A stretch of DNA of 18,338 nucleotides, taken from assembly GCA_947631655.1 (NCBI GenBank), contig CANRME010000015.1, positions 1 through 18,338 on the forward strand. The letters run 5' to 3'. The position numbers and the translations under genes are program-made. Under the pieces are notes generated by a model, which was not told where the DNA came from, did no database searches, and saw nothing but the letters and a program-made list of their open reading frames with translations. The stretch is from an uncultured Bacilli bacterium. Its GTDB lineage: Bacteria; Bacillota_I; Bacilli_A; RF39; UBA660. Below, piece by piece: positions 8,358-13,696 of this stretch; within the stretch, counting starts at the first letter, position 1, and each line of letters opens with the position of its first letter.

Positions 8358-9138
8358 ATTCTTTTGCTTTTTCCTCTATTATTTCCCCATCAATATTTAC
8401 TCTATAAGTTCTGGCTAGTAAATCAATACTTACTACTTGTCCATTTTTGCCATCAATTCTTATAGTTTCTCCTACTTCTGGCATGCCAATTCTTGCTTTA
8501 CTATAATCTTCATCTTCATAAGTTAAACAACATAAAAGTCGTCCACAGCAACCATTAATTTTACTAGGATTCAAAGCTAAATTTTGGTTTTTTGCCATAT
8601 TCATACTTATCGCATCAATTTTTCTTAAGAAACTAGAACAACATAACTCTCTACCACACACTCCCACACCATTAACTGCTTTAGCCCTATCTCTTGCTCC
8701 AATTTGACGTAACTCAATTCTGGTGTGATACTTTCCTGCTAAAACTCTAGCTAACTCCCTAAAATCTATTCTATCTTCAGCCACAAAATTAAATAATAAT
8801 TGTTTTCTATCAAAAGTATAACTAGCATCTAAAAAAGTCATTTTTAAATCTAATTTTTTCGCAGATTCTTTAGCATACTCTAATGCTTCTTTAGCATCTT
8901 TTAAATTATCTAAGTAAACATTATAGTCGTCTTCGGTAGCAATTCTTATCACACTCTTTAAAGTACTCATATCAATACTTTCTTTTTCTAAATCGATTTT
9001 TTCTAAGACACGGCCATATTGTAATCCAGATTCTACTTCCACAATTACATTAGAATTTATTGGACACTCTAACTCTCCTGCATTAAAATAATATATACGA
9101 CCTTTATCTTTAAAAACTATTCCATAAACATTATCCAT
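8338..9138 (-). CDS. ricT: RicT/YaaT, PSP1-domain protein of the Y-complex
   Basis: PSP1 C-terminal-domain protein, orthologue of B. subtilis YaaT (RicT). RicT forms the Fe-S-containing Y-complex with RicA and RicF, stimulates RNase Y-dependent mRNA maturation, and influences Spo0A phosphorylation and biofilm formation. The cysteine-rich core is intact: CGRELCC around residues 161-167 and CCGRLLCC around 197-204. The length, 266 residues, is normal. The gene overlaps holB by eight bases and the downstream methyltransferase gene by 20, indicating translational coupling. The holB-yaaT pairing is conserved across Bacilli. The partners RicA (YmcA) and RicF (YlbF) are normally encoded elsewhere and are not in this window. 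Confidence 0.94.
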   Translation of the reverse strand: MDNVYGIVFKDKGRIYYFNAGELECPINSNVIVEVESGLQYGRVLEKIDLEKESIDMSTLKSVIRIATEDDYNVYLDNLKDAKEALEYAKESAKKLDLKMTFLDASYTFDRKQLLFNFVAEDRIDFRELARVLAGKYHTRIELRQIGARDRAKAVNGVGVCGRELCCSSFLRKIDAISMNMAKNQNLALNPSKINGCCGRLLCCLTYEDEDYSKARIGMPEVGETIRIDGKNGQVVSIDLLARTYRVNIDGEIIEEKAKEYEYDKE

Positions 9139-9925
9139 TTAAAATCTGCCCCACTTCTATATAAAAACTATCTAATAACATATCTAAATTAACATTATAT
9201 TTAATTTTTTGCAATAAGTTTTCTACTAAATTCATTATTTTTATTTTTTTCGAAGGAATTATTTCTAACAAATCATTCTTTATAACATCATCTTTAATTA
9301 ACATAAGCATATTCTTAAATAAATTCAACGTTTCCTCTCTATCTAATTCCAACTTATTAACAATTAATCCTTTTCTGGCCATAACATTTCCCAAATAAGT
9401 TTTAGCCAATTCGATTTTTGATTCATCACTTTGAAACGTTTCATCATAGATTAAACTAAAAGTTTGACATCTACTTTTTATTGTCGTAATTATATTTTCT
9501 TTATTAGTAGTAATTAAAAAACCCAAAATATTTTCTTCTGGTTCTTCTAAAAATTTTAAAATTGTATTTGCCGCTTGTGCATTTAGTTTATCTGCTTCTA
9601 AAATAATATAAGTATTATATTTAGAATAAATTGGTCTAAAAGCTAATTTTTCTTTTAATTCTAAAACTTGATCTTTCTTTATAAAAGCTCCATCTGGACT
9701 TATTTTAACCATTGACGGTAATGATTCATTATCTATTAAATAACATAAATTACAATCTTCTTTGCACTTATCTACATAGTTATGAGGGCAATTTAAACTT
9801 TTTATTACTTCACATACCTCTTTATAACACAAATTCATATCATTAGTTTCAAGTAAAAAAACATGAGCTAAACGATTATTCTCAAGTTGTTTATTAACAT
9901 AATTTAAAAACTTATTTACTGCCAT
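9131..9925 (-). CDS. holB: DNA polymerase III subunit delta prime
   Basis: Clamp-loader subunit that works with tau/gamma and delta to place the beta clamp on primed DNA. The N-terminus (NNRLAHVFLLE) aligns with the AAA+ start but has no Walker A, as expected for delta prime. Cys46, Cys54, Cys58 and Cys61 form the zinc module, LKFLEEPEEN matches the family, and SRC is at 151-153. At 264 residues it is shorter than B. subtilis HolB (about 329), with the loss in the C-terminal collar region. An AGAGGTG SD precedes the ATG. It lies 17 bases after the bofA-like gene and overlaps ricT. Confidence 0.93.
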   Translation of the reverse strand: MAVNKFLNYVNKQLENNRLAHVFLLETNDMNLCYKEVCEVIKSLNCPHNYVDKCKEDCNLCYLIDNESLPSMVKISPDGAFIKKDQVLELKEKLAFRPIYSKYNTYIILEADKLNAQAANTILKFLEEPEENILGFLITTNKENIITTIKSRCQTFSLIYDETFQSDESKIELAKTYLGNVMARKGLIVNKLELDREETLNLFKNMLMLIKDDVIKNDLLEIIPSKKIKIMNLVENLLQKIKYNVNLDMLLDSFYIEVGQILNG

Positions 9926-9942
9926 AACTACACCTCTTATTA

Positions 9943-10134
9943 CTATATAAGTAGCCTAAGTACTATAAGTACAAGTACTCCAGGAACTCCTAAAATTGTT
10001 CCAATACTTAGAGTAACTAAATTTATGGGAATATTAAAATTGACAGAATTTAAAATTACATTTAACCCATACAAAACTAAAAATGCAAATATTACTTTTC
10101 TTACTATTTTAACCAATATTTTTATAATAATCAC
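9943..10134 (-). CDS. bofA: BofA-family small membrane protein
   Basis: A 63-residue hydrophobic protein with two predicted membrane segments, about residues 5-27 and 38-62. The C-terminal half (IPINLVTLSIGTILGVPGVL) matches the conserved part of the pro-sigma-K processing inhibitor BofA family, whose Asn, Pro and GxPG positions are recognisable. In B. subtilis bofA also follows recR, which supports the call. BofA there inhibits the SpoIVFB intramembrane protease; in organisms that do not sporulate the role of BofA-like proteins is unknown. The start is GTG at 10134. There is no convincing SD, and a TATAAT hexamer ends six bases upstream. The reading frame upstream closes quickly with a stop, so no longer start exists. 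Confidence 0.8.
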   Translation of the reverse strand: MIIIKILVKIVRKVIFAFLVLYGLNVILNSVNFNIPINLVTLSIGTILGVPGVLVLIVLRLLI

Positions 10135-10163
10135 CAGTAAATTATACTAGCAATTTATTAAAA

Positions 10164-10763
10164 CTATGATATATTAATTCTATCTTTCATCGCTCTATCA
10201 ATGGTAACACCATCTAAATAATCTATTTCTACTCCCATTGGAATACCATAAGGAAGTCGCGAAATTTTAATACTGCTTTTTTCAAGGATTTTCTTTAAAT
10301 ACATAGTTGTAGCATCACCTTCAATACATGGTCTTAAAGCAATTATTACTTCGACATTTTCTAACTCATTTAACCTATTTACTAAAGATGCTATATTAAT
10401 ATCATCTGGACCAATATTATCTATTGGTGAAATAAGACCATTTAACACATGATAAACACCATTAAAAGCCTCACTTTTTTCAAAAGTAAATACATCTTTA
10501 AAATTTTCTACAACACATATTACTTCTTTATCTCTTAATGGATTATCACATACTCTACATATTTCTTTATCGGTCAAAGCACCACAAACATGACAAGGAT
10601 GGAGTTCATTCTTGCACTCTACCAGCGAAGTAGCTAGCTCCGTAACATCTTCTTTTGAAAATTCATTAATAGCTAACGCTATTCTTTCGGCTGTCCTTTC
10701 ACCAATTCCTGGTAATTTTTTTAATAATTCAATAGATTTATCTAACACTTCTGGATATATCAT
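10164..10763 (-). CDS. recR: Recombination mediator RecR
   Basis: Works with RecO and RecF to load RecA on SSB-coated single-stranded DNA in gap repair. Order of domains: helix-hairpin-helix LLKKLPGIGERTAERIA (about 13-29), the four-cysteine zinc motif Cys57/60/69/72 (CHVC...CRVC), and a Toprim domain beginning VICVVEN at about 81. The length, 199 residues, is normal. The ATG overlaps the ybaB stop by four bases. The dnaX-ybaB-recR cluster is widely conserved. Confidence 0.98.
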   Translation of the reverse strand: MIYPEVLDKSIELLKKLPGIGERTAERIALAINEFSKEDVTELATSLVECKNELHPCHVCGALTDKEICRVCDNPLRDKEVICVVENFKDVFTFEKSEAFNGVYHVLNGLISPIDNIGPDDINIASLVNRLNELENVEVIIALRPCIEGDATTMYLKKILEKSSIKISRLPYGIPMGVEIDYLDGVTIDRAMKDRINIS

Positions 10764-11056
10764 AATAAACCATTTAATGAACCACCTAAAGGTCCCATAA
10801 CTTTTTCCGTTTCAGCATCCACTTTTTTCATTGCATCATTAATAGCTAAAACTACCATATCTTCTAAAACTTCTTTATCATCATCACTTAATTCTACATC
10901 CTTAAATTTTACTGATTTTATCGTTTTATCGCCTAAAACTACCACGTCGACAAGTTCACTTGTCCCTGTAAATTCCTTTTGGTTTAGTTCCTCTTTCTTT
11001 TTCATAATATCTCTTTGCATTTTTTGTGCTTGTTGCATTAAAGCTTGCATATTCAT
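10760..11056 (-). CDS. ybaB: YbaB/EbfC nucleoid-associated protein
   Basis: Small DNA-binding protein of 98 residues (YaaK in B. subtilis). The family forms dimers that bind DNA as tweezers and is linked to RecR-dependent repair. Recognisable features are the N-terminal MQALMQQAQKMQRDIMKKKEEL helix start and the VVVLGDKTIKSVKF strand region. The C-terminus MGPLGGSLNGLL carries the usual MG-rich tail. It lies 18 bases after dnaX and overlaps recR with ATGA. An AAGGA SD precedes the start. Confidence 0.96.
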   Translation of the reverse strand: MNMQALMQQAQKMQRDIMKKKEELNQKEFTGTSELVDVVVLGDKTIKSVKFKDVELSDDDKEVLEDMVVLAINDAMKKVDAETEKVMGPLGGSLNGLL

Positions 11057-11074
11057 AATATCTCAATTCCTTTC

Positions 11075-12724
11075 TTATTCTACTTCATAATTATTACTGC
11101 CAAAAATTTCATTAGCTAATTTTTCTAAGTCACTTTCGGATGTAATTTCTTCCTGTTCACTTTTCTTTTCTTCACGATATATATATTTTACTCCATTTTT
11201 AATATTATTAACATATTCTTTTTTTAGTTCATCCCATTTTTTAGAATATACTGCCACAATTTTATAATTTTTACCATAAAATTTATTAAAATCTTTTTCT
11301 AAAGAATTAATATTTTGATTTAGCAAATCATTATTAATATCAATTTTATTAGAAATAATTAGATAAGCATCCGAAGCTGTCATTGGTTCTGTATCAGCAA
11401 TATAAGCCATTAACTCTTTATTTGCATTTGCTTCATATATAATGAAATCACTCCACATTTGTTGTATCTCCGTTAAATAAGCTTTCTTTGCATTTACAAA
11501 ACAATTATTTACCCTTGTTTCAATGTCAATATTTACTTGTAATGGTTCATTTTCAGAAGTTTCTCTTGAAGGTTCTTCTATTTCCTTAGGACCTTCTTTA
11601 ACTTTTGATTCTGGTGGTTCTCCTAGTACATCACTAACAACTTCTGATTCTTTATTTTCTTCATTTAATGTATTTTCATTTACCGCTTTTTTATTTCCCG
11701 GGAAATAATTATATTTTAATAAAATAACTTCTAACAAATCAAAAGTTGATAAACTATTCTTACTATCTCCTATACATCTATTTAATTCTAAAATCAAACT
11801 ATAAATTTGCTCATCATTTAAATTACCTTTATACATATTTTTACGAATTTTTATTAAACAATCTTTTAATAATTCAATTAATTTTCTAATTAACAAATTA
11901 ACATTTACTCCACTACTTTTTAATTCTTGTAGTATATTTAACATTAAATCCACTTCATTATTTTCAATACTTGCTAGTAATTTAGTTACTTTTTCCATAG
12001 CCACTGTACCGAACAAATTTTCTATATCATTTATAGTAATATTATCAATTTGACTTGATATTTGATCTAACATTCCTAAAGCATCTCTAACTCCTCCATT
12101 CGCTAAAGATGTAATTTCGCTTAATGCTTCATCAGTTATTTTAATATTTTCTTTTTTAGCTATATTTTTTAAATGTTCAAGTAAGATTTCATTACTAATT
12201 GGTTTAAAATCAAACCTTTGACAACGAGAAATTATTGTTATTGGAACACTTTGAATATCCGTTGTTGCTAGAATAAATACAATATTAGAAGGAGGTTCTT
12301 CTAATGTTAATAATAATGCATTAAAAGCACTTGTTGATAACATATGAAATTCATCAACTATATAAACCTTATATTTAGAAGTAGTTGGTGCTAATCTTAT
12401 ATTGTTAATAAGTTCCCTTATTTCATCAACTCCATTATTAGATGCCGCATCAATTTCTATAATATCGGGATTATTTTCAAAATTTTTACAAGCTTCACAC
12501 TCATTACAAGGATTTCCATCTACTGGGTGTTCACAATTAATTGCCTTAGCAAAAATTCGCGCGGAACTTGTTTTACCAGTTCCTCTCGGGCCCGTAAATA
12601 TATATGCATGAGATATTTTCTGATTATTTATAGAATTTCTTAATAATTTTGACGTCCATTCTTGACCAATTAAACCATTAAAATCATGTGGACGATATTT
12701 TCGATACAATACCTTATATTCCAT
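11075..12724 (-). CDS. dnaX: DNA polymerase III subunit gamma/tau
   Basis: ATPase of the clamp loader. Walker A GPRGTGKT is at 45-52 and the zinc cysteines are Cys64, 73, 76 and 79. The Walker B region DEFHML is at 124-129 and the sensor/SRC motif at 166-168. A collar domain follows to about residue 340. Next comes an acidic Glu/Pro-rich linker (about 350-400) and a C-terminal tau-like domain. I saw no programmed-frameshift signal at the domain III/IV boundary, so full-length tau is probably the only product. The gene has its own promoter just behind the tadA terminator and heads the long downstream operon. An exact Noc-binding site lies in the coding region at codons Phe-Pro-Gly-Asn. Confidence 0.98.
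   Translation of the reverse strand: MEYKVLYRKYRPHDFNGLIGQEWTSKLLRNSINNQKISHAYIFTGPRGTGKTSSARIFAKAINCEHPVDGNPCNECEACKNFENNPDIIEIDAASNNGVDEIRELINNIRLAPTTSKYKVYIVDEFHMLSTSAFNALLLTLEEPPSNIVFILATTDIQSVPITIISRCQRFDFKPISNEILLEHLKNIAKKENIKITDEALSEITSLANGGVRDALGMLDQISSQIDNITINDIENLFGTVAMEKVTKLLASIENNEVDLMLNILQELKSSGVNVNLLIRKLIELLKDCLIKIRKNMYKGNLNDEQIYSLILELNRCIGDSKNSLSTFDLLEVILLKYNYFPGNKKAVNENTLNEENKESEVVSDVLGEPPESKVKEGPKEIEEPSRETSENEPLQVNIDIETRVNNCFVNAKKAYLTEIQQMWSDFIIYEANANKELMAYIADTEPMTASDAYLIISNKIDINNDLLNQNINSLEKDFNKFYGKNYKIVAVYSKKWDELKKEYVNNIKNGVKYIYREEKKSEQEEITSESDLEKLANEIFGSNNYEVE
11693..11706. other. Noc-binding site (NBS) inside dnaX
   Basis: Second exact ATTTCCCGGGAAAT in the window, here within an 18-bp perfect palindrome (11691-11708). 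It lies near the junction between the collar and the acidic linker of DnaX, where protein sequence is usually variable, so it could be accommodated easily. Confidence 0.8.
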
Positions 12725-12753
12725 TCGTTAAACCTCGCTGTTTCTATATCATA

Positions 12754-12782
12754 ATTATACCATAATACTTCCAAATTATCAT
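12754..12782 (-). promoter_or_regulatory. Extended -10 promoter of the dnaX operon
   Basis: A perfect TATAAT -10 (12759-12754) preceded by TGG (extended -10), with ATGATA as -35 (12782-12777, four of six matches) and a 17-base spacer. The predicted start is near 12747, about 23 bases before the dnaX ATG. The -35 begins two bases after the T-tract of the tadA terminator. Confidence 0.72.
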
Positions 12783-12783
12783 C

Positions 12784-12811
12784 AAAAAAATAGCATAATT
12801 AATATGCTATT
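12784..12811 (-). terminator. Intrinsic terminator after tadA
   Basis: A nine-base-pair stem AATAGCATA/TATGCTATT with a five-base loop, followed by seven T (12790-12784). It lies about 10 bases after the tadA stop and separates the SRP-tadA unit from the dnaX operon. Confidence 0.85.
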
Positions 12812-12820
12812 AGTAAATAT

Positions 12821-13237
12821 CTAACGTATTTTTTGAAAAAATCTATTCATTCTCTTTACTATTTCATTTTGAATTTCTTCAGCTTCTAATTTTTGATAAT
12901 TTAACTCAACATGTTGATAATTATTTGTAGTATTTTCTATTATATAATAAACATTTTTAATTCTACTATTCTTTATAACTTCAACACACATTGTACAGGG
13001 TTTTAAAGTTACATACAAATCGCATCCATCTAGTCGCCAGTCGCCTAATTTTTTAGCTGCTTTATTTATCGCCATTATTTCGGCATGACCTGTAATTAAA
13101 CGTTTACTTTGGCGATTGTTATAACCCTTTCCTACAATTTTATTATCTTTAACAACCACTGCTCCCACCGGAATTTCATTCATCAAAAAAGCTTTTGTTG
13201 ATAATTTATCTAATTCTTCTAATATTTTAATATTCAT
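12821..13237 (-). CDS. tadA: tRNA(Arg)-specific adenosine-34 deaminase
   Basis: Converts A34 of tRNA-Arg(ACG) to inosine for wobble decoding. The zinc-dependent deaminase motif is complete: His51-Ala-Glu53 (GHAEIMA) and PCTMC at 80-84. I place the start at the ATG at 13237, giving 138 residues. An AGGTGAG SD lies directly upstream (13247-13241), and MNIKILEELDK matches a usual TadA N-terminus. An in-frame GTG at 13264 would add nine residues encoded inside the SRP RNA and has no SD. The gene begins only 12 bases after the SRP T-tract, so no separate promoter fits between them. Transcription must come from readthrough or from within the RNA gene. Confidence 0.95.
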   Translation of the reverse strand: MNIKILEELDKLSTKAFLMNEIPVGAVVVKDNKIVGKGYNNRQSKRLITGHAEIMAINKAAKKLGDWRLDGCDLYVTLKPCTMCVEVIKNSRIKNVYYIIENTTNNYQHVELNYQKLEAEEIQNEIVKRMNRFFQKIR

Positions 13238-13249
13238 ACTCTCACCTAC

Positions 13250-13327
13250 AAAAAAAGTGCACACACTTAGAGGACCTTATGGCTGCTGTATTCCTACTCT
13301 GACCAGGTTCAATCATAAATGTTGCAC
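13250..13327 (-). ncRNA. ffs: Signal recognition particle RNA (4.5S-type, very small)
   Basis: RNA component of SRP, which binds Ffh. The universally conserved helix 8 is present: GAACCTGGTCAG, apical GTA-GGAA-TAC with the GGAA tetraloop, then AGCAGCC and AAGGT. The ends pair (GTGCA/TGCAC, ACA/TGT, TTTA/TAAG), and seven T follow, so the RNA is about 71-78 nt. This is small even for the 4.5S class and contains no Alu domain, unlike the roughly 270-nt scRNA of B. subtilis; short forms are known in Mollicutes. The predicted transcription start, G13327, coincides with the first base of the terminal helix. Confidence 0.93.
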
Positions 13328-13333
13328 AAATTA

Positions 13334-13362
13334 ATTCTACCAGATTACTATTTAATAATCAA
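13334..13362 (-). promoter_or_regulatory. Promoter of the SRP RNA
   Basis: The -35 TTGATT (13362-13357) and -10 TAGAAT (13339-13334) are separated by 17 bases, with TGG before the -10 (extended). Six bases further the start falls on G13327, the first base of the SRP RNA. parS site 1 lies only 10 bases upstream of the -35. Confidence 0.82.
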
Positions 13363-13372
13363 CCATTCTTAA

Positions 13373-13388
13373 TGTTCCACGTGGAACA
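13373..13388. other. parS: parS site 1 (fully symmetric variant)
   Basis: TGTTCCACGTGGAACA, one base from the B. subtilis Spo0J/ParB consensus TGTTCCACGTGAAACA. The change makes it a perfect palindrome, and its flanks extend the symmetry to 24 bp (13369-13392). Confidence 0.85.
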
Positions 13389-13582
13389 TTAATTTTAATC
13401 ATAATACTTTTAAAATCAAATATAAAAAAATTGGTAATTAATTTAGAAAAATCAAATTTAAAACTTAAAATTTAAAATAAAATTGTTGTAAATAACTTTA
13501 AAAAAATTCAGTTCAAAAATATTCTGTAATACTATATAAATTTAATTAAAAATTATAATTATATTTTTAATGTATATTATAT

Positions 13583-13598
13583 TGTTCCACGTGAAACA
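13583..13598 (+). other. parS: parS site 2 (exact consensus)
   Basis: TGTTCCACGTGAAACA, an exact match to the classic B. subtilis parS sequence on the plus strand. ParB/Spo0J would nucleate here, spread, and recruit SMC. Confidence 0.92.
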
Positions 13599-13651
13599 TC
13601 ATATAAAAATAAAAATGTGAATAACTCTAAAATAAAACACTTAAAATTCAA

Positions 13652-13667
13652 TGTTTCACGTGGAACA
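13652..13667 (-). other. parS: parS site 3 (exact consensus, inverted)
   Basis: TGTTTCACGTGGAACA, the exact reverse complement of the consensus parS. It abuts the end of the gyrA terminator T-tract. Confidence 0.92.
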
Positions 13668-13668
13668 T

Positions 13669-13696
13669 AAAAAAAGAAGAATTTTACTCTTCTTCT
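13669..13696 (-). terminator. Intrinsic terminator of the recF-gyrB-gyrA operon
   Basis: A seven-base-pair stem AGAAGAA/TTCTTCT with an eight-base loop that contains part of the gyrA stop codon, followed by seven T (13675-13669). The 5' arm lies within the last gyrA codons. Confidence 0.75.

Larger units (their letters stand above)
13328..13683. other. Intergenic region between gyrA and the SRP RNA
   Basis: 356 bases without a protein gene. From the SRP side it holds the SRP promoter, parS site 1 and about 190 bases of very AT-rich sequence with no ORF or clear promoter. That stretch includes an imperfect inverted repeat with TTAAAAAT/ATTTTTAA arms near 13550-13570. Beyond it come parS sites 2 and 3 and the gyrA terminator. 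The layout fits a ParB-loading locus rather than a gene. Confidence 0.8.

Noticed and set aside
12140..12175. A-rich stretch in dnaX (AAAAAAG on the coding strand) as a programmed frameshift site
   Set aside because: It lies near residue 190 in the ATPase region, not at the gamma/tau boundary, and is not in the X-XXY-YYZ phase used by E. coli dnaX. No stem-loop stands out downstream.
13238..13264. Longer tadA start at GTG 13264
   Set aside because: The extra nine codons lie within the SRP RNA 3' end and have no SD. The ATG at 13237 has a strong SD and gives a typical TadA N-terminus.
13391..13582. Hidden small gene or RNA in the AT-rich spacer between parS sites 1 and 2
   Set aside because: I found no ORF with an SD, no convincing promoter and only a weak AT inverted repeat, so there is nothing to annotate beyond spacer DNA.
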